Notes: generated from the letters alone by a model not told the origin. Counted from the first letter of the stretch, positions 1 to 8,658 are shown. The stretch is 64,000 nt of DNA from Aequitasia blattaphilus (GCF_024721305.1 NZ_JAMXOD010000010.1:1-64000); one strand, 5' to 3'. Program-made: numbers and translations.

Positions 1-627
1 ACAAACCGTAGGGCATACGGGGATAGCCTGCAGATACTTATTCCATTGGGAATATTGAACAGGAAGCCCCCACTTCAGAATGATAGCATTCAAGTGGTGG
101 GAGCATGTCACGAACGACAAAGATTTGGTTCGTTTCACTTGGAATCGCCAGAGGTATACCTAATTTTTCCAGACCGTTGGTAAGATGAGAGGCCATTTGA
201 AGAGCATTTTCTCCTAATTTATAATAAAGGTTATTGGTAAAAAGAGTTAAGAACTGAATTCCGAGGAGGCGTCCCTTTGCAAGGAGGCCTCCTTTTTGTT
301 TGAGGATATGACGGAAATCTTCCTGAAGGAGAGGATTTCGAATCACTAATGCTTCTCCAAATAAGGCGCCAATCTTGGTGCCGCCAATATAAAAGCATCA
401 CAAATTTGGGCAAGGAAGGGAAGATCAAAGTCGCAAGATGGAGATGCCAAACCATAGCCCAGCCTTGCTCCGTCAATATAGAAAAGCAAGTGGTATTTTT
501 TGCAGACTGCGGACAAGTCTAAAAGCTCCTTGCGGGAATACAGGGAACCCAGCTCAGTAGGCTCAGATAAATAAAGCATTTTTGGCTGTACAATATGTTC
601 AATCTCCTTTCTATTTGGAGAGTATTA
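1..627 (-). pseudogene. Decayed low-specificity L-threonine aldolase (frameshifted, N-terminus missing)
   Basis: The minus strand encodes the PLP-fold core of a threonine aldolase (GARLGYGLASP near 436-470), but not in one frame. Reading starts after an in-frame stop at 625-627, so about the first third of the usual ~340-residue protein is absent. A run of four A at about 391-394 is one base short: adding one base turns ILAAPRLAPY into YIGGTKIGAL, which holds the expected PLP-lysine motif and joins the next frame (LFGEALVIRNP). Near 37-60 the frame breaks again, since WNK appears in one frame and ALRFV in another, while the family has them in one chain. Several independent lesions argue for a true pseudogene rather than one sequencing error. 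The gene runs off the left edge. Confidence 0.8.
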
Positions 628-684
628 TCTCATATATTGGTTAGCCTGTCTAAAAAATCCTGGTTTTTTTGTTTAGCCGTTCCA

Positions 685-713
685 TTGTGAAGAAAAAGGA
701 AGTATTTTATACT
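685..713 (+). promoter_or_regulatory. Sigma-A promoter of the sugar ABC ATPase gene
   Basis: TTGTGA (685-690) and TATACT (708-713) are 17 bp apart. An AAAGGAG ribosome site follows at 744-750 before the ATG at 758. Confidence 0.7.
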
Positions 714-757
714 AAAACAAGAAAACAAATGAGTGAGCGAAATAAAGGAGAATTGAA

Positions 758-1870
758 ATGGCAAATTTATCACTAAAAGGAATTGATAAGAAATACCCAA
801 ATGGATTTCACGCAGTAAAGGATTTTAACCTTGAGATTGAAGACAAAGAATTTATTATCTTTGTTGGACCTTCCGGTTGTGGAAAATCAACAACCCTTCG
901 TATGATTGCAGGTTTGGAAGATATTTCTGGAGGAACATTAGAGATTGACGGAAAAGTAGTAAATGATGTTGAACCAAAGGATAGAGATATTGCGATGGTA
1001 TTCCAGAACTATGCGCTTTATCCTCATATGACCGTATATGATAACATGGCATTTGGTTTAAAGCTTCGTAAAGTGCCAAAAGCAGAAATTGACCAAAAGG
1101 TAAAAGAAGCAGCAAGAATCTTAGATTTGGAATCTTTGTTAGATCGTAAGCCGAAAGCGTTATCAGGTGGACAAAGACAGAGAGTTGCAATGGGTAGAGC
1201 AATTGTAAGAAATCCAAAAGTTTTCCTAATGGATGAGCCTCTATCAAATCTTGATGCAAAGCTTCGTGTACAGATGAGAATTGAGATTTCCAAGCTACAT
1301 GAGAATTTGGGAGCTACTATGATTTATGTAACCCATGACCAGACAGAGGCAATGACATTAGGAACCAGAATTGTTGTTATGAAAGATGGTGTGGTACAGC
1401 AAGTGGATACACCTCAGAACCTATACAATCACCCACAGAACTTGTTTGTTGCAGGATTTATCGGATCTCCTCACATGAACTTCCAAGATGCGGTAGTAAG
1501 TGTAAAAGGTACCGACGTATTCTTGAAGATTGGAGAGAGTGAGCTTAAGCTTCCAGTTGCAAAGGCAAAGAAATTAATCGATGGAAACTACGATGGAAAA
1601 ACTGTTGTATTGGGTATCCGTCCTGAAGATGTACATGATGAAGAAAGCTTTATCAACAGTTTCCCAGAGAGCGTTATTAAATCAGAAATTAAGGTTTACG
1701 AATTACTAGGTGCAGAGGTTTATCTATACTTTGATGTTGAAGGTGAGCAAATGACAGCAAGAGTGAATCCTCGTACGACTCTTCGCACAGGAGACACAGG
1801 TGTATTTGCACTTGATATGGAAAAAGTTCATGTTTTTGACAAGGAAAGTGAGTTGACTATCACAAACTAA
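758..1870 (+). CDS. msmK: ABC transporter ATPase, MsmK/UgpC type (carbohydrate import)
   Basis: This is the ATP-hydrolysing subunit of CUT1-family sugar importers. At 370 residues it has the family length: Walker [10 protein letters not shown] (37-45), signature LSGGQ (135-139), Walker B ending in DEP (about 155-161), then a C-terminal OB/TOBE regulatory region ending in a typical VHVFD stretch. No permease or binding-protein gene is near, which fits the known role of MsmK as a shared ATPase that powers several sugar importers encoded elsewhere. It has its own promoter and a strong terminator, so it is monocistronic. MsmK, UgpC and MalK cannot be told apart from sequence alone, and the substrate is not set by this subunit. 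Confidence 0.9.
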   Translation: MANLSLKGIDKKYPNGFHAVKDFNLEIEDKEFIIFVGPSGCGKSTTLRMIAGLEDISGGTLEIDGKVVNDVEPKDRDIAMVFQNYALYPHMTVYDNMAFGLKLRKVPKAEIDQKVKEAARILDLESLLDRKPKALSGGQRQRVAMGRAIVRNPKVFLMDEPLSNLDAKLRVQMRIEISKLHENLGATMIYVTHDQTEAMTLGTRIVVMKDGVVQQVDTPQNLYNHPQNLFVAGFIGSPHMNFQDAVVSVKGTDVFLKIGESELKLPVAKAKKLIDGNYDGKTVVLGIRPEDVHDEESFINSFPESVIKSEIKVYELLGAEVYLYFDVEGEQMTARVNPRTTLRTGDTGVFALDMEKVHVFDKESELTITN

Positions 1871-1897
1871 TCCTCTACAATTTAAGTTAGAAGTTCA

Positions 1898-1933
1898 GGT
1901 TGTTACAAAAGCCAGCTTTTGTAACAACCTTTT
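1898..1933 (+). terminator. Intrinsic terminator after the sugar ABC ATPase
   Basis: Perfect inverted repeat GGTTGTTACAAAAGC / GCTTTTGTAACAACC with a two-base centre, followed by TTTT. Confidence 0.85.
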
Positions 1934-1960
1934 CCATTCTTGTTTATAAGGAGGATGATT

Positions 1961-2863
1961 ATGGGTGATAAGGAAAAGCTGAAACGTTCCCTTCGAAATC
2001 TTGAAAAGATTACAGGTCTTTCCATGGAAATAGATTGGAATCAAGAATTAGATGTTGATTTCGCTGTTGCACAAATAGATGGAATGATAGGTGCTTATAA
2101 GGAAAAGTATAACACTTCTTATTTTCTGCAAAATCTTATAACAGGAAATCTTGAACAGGGAAATATTGTGGAAGGAGCCGCGAAGCTTCATATTTCATTA
2201 GAGGAAAAGCGGACTTTATTTTTAATTGAGATTGCAAGCAAAAACTATTCCATGACAGAAACTTTGCTAAAGCAGTTGTTTCATGATAAGAGGAATACAT
2301 ATCTGGTAAAAATTTCAAAGAATAGACTTGCGGTTCTTTATCCCATAAAGGAACAAGAAGATTTATTTGATCTTGGAAATACGATTGTGGATACCATTAA
2401 TATGGAGCTCTATGTAAACGCAAAGCTTTCTTTTAGTCAGACATTTGATAGTTTGCTGGATTTAGAAGGAGCCTATAAGAAAGCACATATGACAATGGAA
2501 ATCGGTAAGATATTCCAGTTCGGTAAGAACGTATTTCCTTACAATGATTTGGGAATTGGACAGATGATTCGGGAAGTTCCATATGATGTGTGCAGAAACT
2601 TTTTGTTGGAGGTATTTAAGGGTGAGATACCGGATTTCTTAGACGAAGAGTATTTGATTATGGTACATACCTTTTTTACCAACAACTTAAATATTGCAGA
2701 AACAGCAAGAGGACTTCATATGCATCGAAACACGTTGATTTATCGGATTGAGCAGCTGGAAAAAAAGACGGGAATGGATATCCGAAAGTTTGAAGATGCA
2801 TTGGTATTTAAGGTGGCGCTGATGGTGGTTAATTATTTGAAGATAGAGAGGGTTTTAATATGA
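1961..2863 (+). CDS. PucR/CdaR-type helix-turn-helix transcriptional regulator
   Basis: About 300 residues. The C-terminal ~60 residues form the PucR/CdaR HTH_30 domain (NLNIAETARGLHMHRNTLIYRIEQ region), which in this family binds DNA. The middle holds a GGDEF-like or CdaR sensory fold (SFSQTFDSLLDLEGAYKKAHMTMEIG). AAGGAGG at 1948-1954 sits 6 nt before the ATG at 1961; the ATG at 1955 touches the ribosome site and is less likely. The next gene overlaps by 4 nt, so the two are translated together. Family members often respond to sugars or nitrogen compounds, so control of the adjacent sugar ATPase is possible but is inference only. Confidence 0.8.
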   Translation: MGDKEKLKRSLRNLEKITGLSMEIDWNQELDVDFAVAQIDGMIGAYKEKYNTSYFLQNLITGNLEQGNIVEGAAKLHISLEEKRTLFLIEIASKNYSMTETLLKQLFHDKRNTYLVKISKNRLAVLYPIKEQEDLFDLGNTIVDTINMELYVNAKLSFSQTFDSLLDLEGAYKKAHMTMEIGKIFQFGKNVFPYNDLGIGQMIREVPYDVCRNFLLEVFKGEIPDFLDEEYLIMVHTFFTNNLNIAETARGLHMHRNTLIYRIEQLEKKTGMDIRKFEDALVFKVALMVVNYLKIERVLI

Positions 2864-3354
2864 ATGATGCATATTATGAACAACTGGTTCCTGCAAAGGC
2901 AAGGAACAAAGACAGACTGATATTTGTAGGATTATGGATAGTGGCAGCAGTGTGCTTACTGGGATCGATGTTCTCATCTATATTTTTACTGCTATTTCTG
3001 GCAGCAGTCATTGTAAACGTAATTCTATTTATGCCAAGAATGCAGCTAGAGTATGAGTATGTACTGGTAAATTCAGAACTGGAGATTGATGCTATCTATA
3101 AAAAATCGAATCGTAAGAAGCTGTTCTCGATGGACATCAAGGACGCAGAGATGATTCGGCCAGCGAAATCCTCAGCTGTAAATACCAGCCAGCTTACAAA
3201 GCTGGAAGACTTTTCTTCCAGAGAAGAGAATTTGAAAAAATTTATTGTTTTATCAAAGGATCAGACAGGAAGCAAGGGAATTATTCTTTCCCCTGATGAA
3301 AAATTATTGAAGCAGTTGAAGTCTTATGCAGGAGTAAGGTTTCAAGAGTTCTAG
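2860..3354 (+). CDS. Small membrane protein, DUF6106-like, unknown function
   Basis: 164 residues. A hydrophilic start (MNDAYYEQLVPAKARNKDR) is followed by two close membrane segments (about 20-62), then a soluble basic tail that looks like a PH-like or bPH2 fold (YEYVLVNSELEIDAIYKKSNRKKLFSMDIK). The protein resembles a family common next to PucR-like regulators in Lachnospiraceae, but I know of no function. The ATG overlaps the stop of the regulator gene as ATGA, which supports translational coupling. A terminator-like hairpin follows at 3406-3447. Confidence 0.7.
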   Translation: MNDAYYEQLVPAKARNKDRLIFVGLWIVAAVCLLGSMFSSIFLLLFLAAVIVNVILFMPRMQLEYEYVLVNSELEIDAIYKKSNRKKLFSMDIKDAEMIRPAKSSAVNTSQLTKLEDFSSREENLKKFIVLSKDQTGSKGIILSPDEKLLKQLKSYAGVRFQEF

Positions 3355-3405
3355 AGCATAATAGCGTTGCTGACTTTTGTTTATATGATAAGTCATTAGA
3401 CGCAG

Positions 3406-3447
3406 AAAAACCACCCGATAAATGTCCTGACCGACAGGGTGGTTTTT
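3406..3447. terminator. Bidirectional hairpin terminator
   Basis: AAAAACCACCC (3406-3416) and GGGTGGTTTTT (3437-3447) form an 11-bp stem with A and T flanks, between a plus-strand unit and the minus-strand zinc operon. A second, weak GCAA/TTGC hairpin with a T9 run lies at about 3470-3495. Confidence 0.75.
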
Positions 3448-3535
3448 CATAACTCGTTTAAAGGTCAATCGCAAACACGGTTGCTCTTTTTTTTTCTATT
3501 ATACACGAAATTAGCATTGTGTGCAAATTCTATTT

Positions 3536-3970
3536 TCACATGGCATGTACCCGATAGAATACATCTTCACCTTCCGTATATTTTTCAAAGGTACCACTTA
3601 CCTCAACAGGGGTTCCGTCCTGGGGATAAGAAGTATCGTCATTGTAGATAAATTCTAAGCCTTGCTGACAACAGGAAGTGGCATCCTGAATTACAACAAA
3701 ATGATAAGTTGTATTCGTTTCATCAATATGGTTCGTATAATGAAGTCCTTCCATAACAATCGTTTTTCCCAGATAATCATCAGGATTTGAAACGATATTA
3801 AAGACCTCAGCATAAACCATAGTGCTATTCAAAACTGTTAAATCTATGACCTCGTTTTCAGAGGAATCTGTTGAGATTTCTTTTTCGATATCTGTAGGTT
3901 CTTCTGCCTTCTTACATCCGATTAAAGAAAAAAGGAAGAGAAAACAGAGAATTATTAGCGTCTTTTTCAT
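3536..3970 (-). CDS. Small lipoprotein at the end of the zinc uptake operon
   Basis: 144 residues with a lipoprotein signal (MKKTLIILCFLFLFSLIGC, lipobox cysteine at 19). After an acidic linker comes a ~80-residue domain with the look of an OB fold (DYLGKTIVMEGLHY, FVVIQDATSCCQQG, VEVSGTFEKY), close to the DUF1980/YcgQ C-terminal type. It carries an adjacent Cys-Cys pair and His residues that might bind metal. It overlaps the permease gene by 4 nt, so it belongs to the zinc operon and probably sits on the outer face of the membrane near the transporter. No exact function is known to me; a metal chaperone or accessory role is inference. Confidence 0.7.
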   Translation of the reverse strand: MKKTLIILCFLFLFSLIGCKKAEEPTDIEKEISTDSSENEVIDLTVLNSTMVYAEVFNIVSNPDDYLGKTIVMEGLHYTNHIDETNTTYHFVVIQDATSCCQQGLEFIYNDDTSYPQDGTPVEVSGTFEKYTEGEDVFYRVHAM

Positions 3971-4803
3971 CTTGCCACCTTCAAAAGCTTTCCAATAAAT
4001 GAAAACAGAATAAAACCAGTAATATCAACGGCAACAATTGTAGAGCCAACAGGGGTGCCTCCAATAATAGAAATAAGAATACCGATGGTTGTGCACACGA
4101 CGGAAAACAAGGCAGAGCATATGATTACCTGTTGAAAACTTTTAAAAATACGCATTGCAGAAAGTGCCGGGAAGATAATCAGTGCGGAAATTAACAGAGA
4201 TCCCACTAAATTCATAGCCAGTACAATAATCATAGCAACAACAGTTGCAATAAGCATATTATAGGCACTGGTCTGTACTCCAGTAGCTTTTGCAAAATTT
4301 TCGTCGAAGGTGATACTAAAAAGCTTATTGTAGAAGAAGATAAACATCAAAATGACAATAATCGACATGATAATACAAACCCACACATCAGTAATAGTTA
4401 AAGTTAATATTGAAGTGGAACCGAAAAGAGTGGCACACACATCTCCGCCTAAATTGGATGAGGTATTAAAAATATTCATCAAGAGATAACCAAGTCCAAG
4501 AGAACCAACGGAGAGCATGGCAATCATAGCATCTCCCTTTATCTTTCGCTTTTCTCCAACGCCCATTAATAAAATAGCAAACAGAATGGTAATGGGGGCT
4601 ACTAAAATCATATCGTTGGATACCTTCATAACCGTTGCAAGAGCAATGGCTCCGAATGCAACGTGAGATAGCCCATCTCCGATGAAAGAGAGTCTCTTTA
4701 ATACTAAGGTGACACCTAAAAGAGAGGAGCATAGTGCAATCAATATTCCTACAACCAGTGCGTAACGCACAAAAGGATAAGAAAAATATTCTATTAAGGT
4801 CAT
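3967..4803 (-). CDS. znuB: Zinc/manganese ABC transporter permease (ZnuB type)
   Basis: 278 residues with about eight hydrophobic segments and the ABC-3 family pattern (VLKRLSFIGDGLSHVAFGAIAL near 35-55, LGYLLMNIFN, FIGKLL end). It forms the membrane channel that takes metal ions from the lipoprotein receptor. It overlaps both the ATPase gene upstream (4 nt) and the lipoprotein gene downstream (4 nt), as expected for a tight operon. ABC-3 permeases carry Zn or Mn; zinc is preferred here because of the receptor with an acidic/His loop. Metal choice is not proven by sequence. Confidence 0.88.
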   Translation of the reverse strand: MTLIEYFSYPFVRYALVVGILIALCSSLLGVTLVLKRLSFIGDGLSHVAFGAIALATVMKVSNDMILVAPITILFAILLMGVGEKRKIKGDAMIAMLSVGSLGLGYLLMNIFNTSSNLGGDVCATLFGSTSILTLTITDVWVCIIMSIIVILMFIFFYNKLFSITFDENFAKATGVQTSAYNMLIATVVAMIIVLAMNLVGSLLISALIIFPALSAMRIFKSFQQVIICSALFSVVCTTIGILISIIGGTPVGSTIVAVDITGFILFSFIGKLLKVAR

Positions 4804-5513
4804 GATACACCTCCTTGCATATGCACATAGAGCTTGCCAATATCACTTTCCAAATAATCCTTTGTTTCACCGAAAAATAGTGGTTGGCTGTTTCCGATAT
4901 GGAGAATGTGGGAAGCGTATTGGGTAGCAGCAGTGATATCATGAGAAATCATAATAATAGTAAGACCCTCATTATTGAGTTTTTCGATTAAGGAGTACAT
5001 ATCCAAAGTGGCCTTTGGGTCGAGACCGGCAACAGGCTCGTCTAATATCAACAGCTTTCGTGTTGCACAAAGAGCTCTTGCAAGAAGAACTCGTTGTTGC
5101 TGGCCGCCAGATAAATCACGGTAAGAATGTTTTGCCAGATCGGGAATGTCCATTCGTTCCATACTTTTAAGAGCTAGTTTTTTTTCTTCTTTACGATAAA
5201 AAGGACGAAGTCCTAGACGGTTGACACAGCCAGATAATACGACCTCCCATACCGATGCAGGGAAATCTTTTTGTACAATGGTCTGTTGAGGCAGATAGCC
5301 AACTTCGTTTTGCTGGACACCGTCACCAAAATGAATCCTTCCGCTAATGGGTGGAATCAGGTGAAGCATGGTTTTCAGTAAGGTACTTTTACCAGAACCA
5401 TTTTCACCTACAATACACAAATAATTACCGGACTTAACTTCAAAAGTTAAGTCCGATACAATTGTATCTCCATCATAGCCTAAAGCGATATTTTCGCAGC
5501 TAAGTAATGCCAT
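4800..5513 (-). CDS. znuC: Zinc/manganese ABC transporter ATPase (ZnuC type)
   Basis: 237 residues, a standard single ABC domain: Walker A GENGSGKST (36-44), signature LSGGQ (134-138), Walker B LLILDEP (154-160) and the H-loop in MISHD. It powers the adjacent ABC-3 permease. The start lies 12 nt after the receptor gene and the end overlaps the permease gene by 4 nt. Length and motifs are complete, so the importer should be functional. Confidence 0.9.
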   Translation of the reverse strand: MALLSCENIALGYDGDTIVSDLTFEVKSGNYLCIVGENGSGKSTLLKTMLHLIPPISGRIHFGDGVQQNEVGYLPQQTIVQKDFPASVWEVVLSGCVNRLGLRPFYRKEEKKLALKSMERMDIPDLAKHSYRDLSGGQQQRVLLARALCATRKLLILDEPVAGLDPKATLDMYSLIEKLNNEGLTIIMISHDITAATQYASHILHIGNSQPLFFGETKDYLESDIGKLYVHMQGGVS

Positions 5514-5525
5514 TGTAATGCCTCC

Positions 5526-6497
5526 TTATTTCTGGTTAAGTGTCTCATTTAAAATATTTAAATTGTCTTCCATTATACCATAATAAGTAACACCTGATTC
5601 GGCGTCAGAGGAAGTAACCTTTTGCATGGAATCCAGAACCCTGACTTCCTGATTCTTTTCCTCCGTGTTTTCAATTATGGTTTTGGCAATGGACTGATCG
5701 GATGTTTCGATTACAAGCACCGTATGCAGTTTTAACTCATCAATCTTATTGGCTAAAAAAACAACGGTTTCGAAGCTGGCTTCGGTTTCGGCAGAGCAGC
5801 CTGAAAATGCTGCAAAGTAATCTAATCCATAGTCATCTACCAGATAACGGAAGGGGAAGCGGTCTCCAAATAGAAGGGTTTTGACTGTTCCATTATCCAC
5901 AGTTTTTTGGTAGTTATTATTTAAGGAAGAAAGCTTTTCAACATAGGTTTCTGTATTTTGCTGATAAGCAGCTGCATTTTTTTGATCCAGCTTCTGTAAG
6001 GCTTCTGATATAGAATCACAAATTACTTTGGCATTCTTTAGAGAAAGCCAAACGTGTTCGTCCATTTCTGGCTCATGTTCTTCGCCCTCATGGATTTCCA
6101 TCCCTTCTTTTGCCTCCTCTTCTTTTATGCTGTCACCCAGCACATCCATCATATTTATAACAACCATGTCTTTATTCTTGGCTGTAGCAAGAGCGTCCTC
6201 TACCCATTCATCGGATTCGCCTCCGACATAGATAAAGAGATCACAAGTGGATATTTTTACAATATCTTCCGTTGTAGGCTGGAAACTGTGAAGGTCTACT
6301 CCCTTATCTAATAAAAAGCTTAAATCTACATTGTCAGTGCAGTCGCCTAGAATCTCTTTGGCCCAGTCATACTGGGGAAATATAGTGGTAACAATTTTTA
6401 GTTTTTTTTCTTCTGTCTTTTCAGTTGTTTTTGTGCAGCCAATCAGTAGCATTCCTATTAATGAAACTACTATTAAGTAAGTAATTGATTTTTTCAT
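5526..6497 (-). CDS. znuA: Metal-binding lipoprotein of the zinc ABC importer (ZnuA/AdcA type)
   Basis: About 323 residues from the ATG at 6497, which has GGAGG 7 nt before it; the ATG 12 nt further out lacks a ribosome site. A lipoprotein signal ends in LLIGC. The cluster A-I receptor fold shows VDLHSFQPT (first His ligand), an acidic loop with several His (IHEGEEHEPEMDEH) that ends in the second ligand (HVWLS), and ETSDQS near the C-terminus. Where classical ZnuA has HDAF, this protein has GDRFPFRYL, so the third ligand may differ. It binds metal outside the membrane and delivers it to the permease. Zinc is the best guess; manganese cannot be excluded. Confidence 0.87.
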   Translation of the reverse strand: MKKSITYLIVVSLIGMLLIGCTKTTEKTEEKKLKIVTTIFPQYDWAKEILGDCTDNVDLSFLLDKGVDLHSFQPTTEDIVKISTCDLFIYVGGESDEWVEDALATAKNKDMVVINMMDVLGDSIKEEEAKEGMEIHEGEEHEPEMDEHVWLSLKNAKVICDSISEALQKLDQKNAAAYQQNTETYVEKLSSLNNNYQKTVDNGTVKTLLFGDRFPFRYLVDDYGLDYFAAFSGCSAETEASFETVVFLANKIDELKLHTVLVIETSDQSIAKTIIENTEEKNQEVRVLDSMQKVTSSDAESGVTYYGIMEDNLNILNETLNQK

Positions 6498-6545
6498 GTT
6501 CTCCTCCATTTGAAATTAAATCGTTATCAAGAATTCATGAAAGCT

Positions 6546-6842
6546 TCAATTTGAAAGCTTGACTTTTAAGGAGACCAGAGTCATAAAAGGTAAGAACTCA
6601 CGTAAGTTCCTCTTTGAAATGGAATTGAGTGAGAGCAGGAATAGAGCGGTACCAACGAATACCAAAGCTAAAAAGCTGGTTAATAGTGTGGAACAAAGAG
6701 CAATTTCCTGACACACTTCACAATGACTGGTATGACACTGAATTTCATGAGAGGTTTCACTACTAATATAAGAAGAAGATAGAATTAAGAATACAAATAG
6801 AAATACAACAGATGCCAAAGATGTAATTTTGTTTCTTTTCAT
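6546..6842 (-). CDS. Small Cys/His-containing membrane protein, first gene of the zinc operon
   Basis: 98 residues from the ATG at 6842, chosen because GGGAG lies 7 nt upstream and the longer frame to 7007 would run back through the promoter. Two membrane segments (about 10-28 and 52-72) flank a short loop with a Cys/His cluster (CHTSHCEVCQEIALC) that looks able to bind a metal ion. The gene is 48 nt upstream of the zinc receptor and shares its promoter. I do not recognise the family. The context suggests a metal-related role, for example sensing or handing over zinc at the membrane, but that is inference. Confidence 0.65.
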   Translation of the reverse strand: MKRNKITSLASVVFLFVFLILSSSYISSETSHEIQCHTSHCEVCQEIALCSTLLTSFLALVFVGTALFLLSLNSISKRNLREFLPFMTLVSLKVKLSN

Positions 6843-6856
6843 AACAATTCTCCCTT

Positions 6857-6872
6857 CAATTTTATAAAATTG
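6857..6872. promoter_or_regulatory. Perfect 16-bp palindrome, candidate Zur/Fur-type operator
   Basis: CAATTTTATAAAATTG is fully self-complementary and lies between the -10 and the ribosome site of the zinc operon, where a repressor would block transcription. The operon content makes a zinc-responsive repressor the likely partner. This is inference from position and symmetry. Confidence 0.5.
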
Positions 6873-6882
6873 GTCGAATGAT

Positions 6883-6911
6883 AGTATAGCATTCTTAAAG
6901 GGAAGTGTCAA
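6883..6911 (-). promoter_or_regulatory. Strong sigma-A promoter of the zinc operon
   Basis: On the minus strand TTGACA (6906-6911) and TATACT (6883-6888) are 17 bp apart, a near-consensus promoter reading toward the small membrane protein gene. Confidence 0.8.
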
Positions 6912-6915
6912 AATA

Positions 6916-6955
6916 AGAGAGAGGCGCAAATGCACCTCTCTCTCTTGCAAAATCA
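6916..6955 (-). terminator. Terminator of the ammonium transporter gene
   Basis: AAGAGAGAGG and CCTCTCTCTT arms around a short loop, followed on the minus strand by ATTTTG. It lies directly after the amt stop codon and just before the zinc operon promoter. Confidence 0.75.
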
Positions 6956-6963
6956 ATATTATT

Positions 6964-8658
6964 TTAACTAGCGTCGGCGTCAATAAGAGCTGCTTTTCCT
7001 GTTTCACCGGTACGTACTTTTACAACGTTTTGAACATCATATACGAAGATTTTACCATCTCCATACTCTCCAGTTTGAAGAACGGATTCAGCAGTTTCAA
7101 TTACTAAAGAGGCAGGAACATTCCCAACTACAATTTCCAGTTTTACTTTTGGAAGAAGACGCATTTCCATTTCTGCACCTCGATAATAGTTTTTCTGGCC
7201 TTTTTGCTGACCACATCCCATTACTTTGGTAATGGTTACTCCGGTAATATTAATTGAGTTCAATGCAACCAGGAGCTCGTCTAATAGATTTGGACGAGTA
7301 ACGATGGATATTTTAGTAATCTCATCCTCATTTTGGAGAGTCCTCTCAGACATAGCAACTACCTTTTTCTCAGGAGACGGTGTTACAGAACCACCGGCAC
7401 CATCCTCTGTGATAAAGTCAGCATATGAGCTTACAAGATTATGCTCGTGATAATCCAAACCTTCTAGTTCTACTTCTTTCTCTACACGGAGTCCAATTGT
7501 TTTCTTGATTGCAACAAAGGCAATTGTCATTGTCACAGCTACCCAACCAATGACACATACAACTCCCAGTGCCTGAATACCAAGGAGAGAAGCACCACCA
7601 CCGAGAAGAAGACCAGGAGTTGCAGTTCCGGTTCCATCAGAGAAAAGACCGACACAAATCGTACCAAAAGCACCACATGCTCCATGTACTGCAACAGCAC
7701 CGACAGGATCATCGATTTTCAGGACACGGTCAATGAATTCAACAACCAGAACAACTAAGATACCGGAAAGGCCACCGATAATAGCGGCAGACAAAGGAGA
7801 AACGGTATCGCATCCAGCAGTGATTGCTACAAGACCGGCCAATGCTCCGTTTAAAGACATCGATACATCAGGCTTCTTATAACGCAACCAAGTAAAGAAC
7901 ATTGTGGTAAGAGCAGCAACTGCAGCACTTAAATTCGTGGTTACAAAAATTTTGCCGGCAAGAGAGATTGCCTCTCCTTCCATTGAAACGGTAGAACAGC
8001 CATTAAATCCAAACCAACAGAACCAAAGGATAAAGCATCCGAGGGCTGCAAGGGTTAGATTGTGACCAGGAATTGCTCGTGGAGTTCCATTTTTCCGATA
8101 CTTTCCAATACGGGGTCCTAATATTTTGGCTCCTACCAAGGCGGCTACACCACCTACCATATGAACAGCTGTGGAACCAGCAAAATCATGAAATCCTAGC
8201 TGGGCAAGGAAACCACCACCCCAAATCCAGTGCCCTGAAATAGGATAGACAACAAGGCTGATAATAAAGCTGTAAATGCAATAAGAAGAAAACTTTGTTC
8301 TCTCTGCCATTGCACCTGATACAATGGTTGCAGCTGTTGCACAAAATACTGTTTGGAAAATAAAAAATGCATAAAAAGGAACACCTTCTGGCAGCATGCC
8401 AGTTCCATAAGTGGCCTCTGAGGCCATACCCTTTATACTACCAATAATTGGGTTGTCTGAACCAAACATCAGGCCGAAACCAACCAGCCAAAACACGGGG
8501 GTACCGAGACAAAAATCAATTAGATTTTTCATGATAATATTTCCGGCATTTTTTGCTCTTGTAAGCCCGGATTCAACCATAGCAAAGCCTGCCTGCATAA
8601 AGAAAACCATTGCGGCTCCAAGTAAAACCCATAACGTATTTACTGAACTAAAATCCAT
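6964..8658 (-). CDS. amt: Ammonium channel fused to a C-terminal PII (GlnK/GlnB) domain
   Basis: 564 residues, against ~400 for a plain Amt. Residues 1 to about 405 form the 11-helix Amt/MEP/Rh channel, with the twin pore histidines in DFAGSTAVHMVGG and VAVHGACG. A linker of about 45 residues leads to a complete PII domain (about 448-560) with the T-loop GCGQQKGQKNYYRGAEM, the B-loop TGEYGDGKIF and VRTGE. The tyrosine that GlnD uridylylates in E. coli PII (Tyr51 in RGAEY) is Met497 here, so control must come from ATP/ADP/2-oxoglutarate binding only. Usually GlnK is a separate protein that plugs the channel; here it is tethered. Start: GGAGG 8 nt before the ATG. Confidence 0.92.
   Translation of the reverse strand: MDFSSVNTLWVLLGAAMVFFMQAGFAMVESGLTRAKNAGNIIMKNLIDFCLGTPVFWLVGFGLMFGSDNPIIGSIKGMASEATYGTGMLPEGVPFYAFFIFQTVFCATAATIVSGAMAERTKFSSYCIYSFIISLVVYPISGHWIWGGGFLAQLGFHDFAGSTAVHMVGGVAALVGAKILGPRIGKYRKNGTPRAIPGHNLTLAALGCFILWFCWFGFNGCSTVSMEGEAISLAGKIFVTTNLSAAVAALTTMFFTWLRYKKPDVSMSLNGALAGLVAITAGCDTVSPLSAAIIGGLSGILVVLVVEFIDRVLKIDDPVGAVAVHGACGAFGTICVGLFSDGTGTATPGLLLGGGASLLGIQALGVVCVIGWVAVTMTIAFVAIKKTIGLRVEKEVELEGLDYHEHNLVSSYADFITEDGAGGSVTPSPEKKVVAMSERTLQNEDEITKISIVTRPNLLDELLVALNSINITGVTITKVMGCGQQKGQKNYYRGAEMEMRLLPKVKLEIVVGNVPASLVIETAESVLQTGEYGDGKIFVYDVQNVVKVRTGETGKAALIDADAS

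Noticed and set aside
3439-3651. Plus-strand 70-codon frame over the terminator and lipoprotein end
   Set aside because: Starts inside a terminator loop/stem region and runs antisense to a supported gene.
4466-4942. Minus-strand 158-codon open frame inside the zinc permease and ATPase genes
   Set aside because: It overlaps two well-supported genes in another frame, has no ribosome site and a low-complexity, Cys/His/Ser-rich composition typical of shadow frames.
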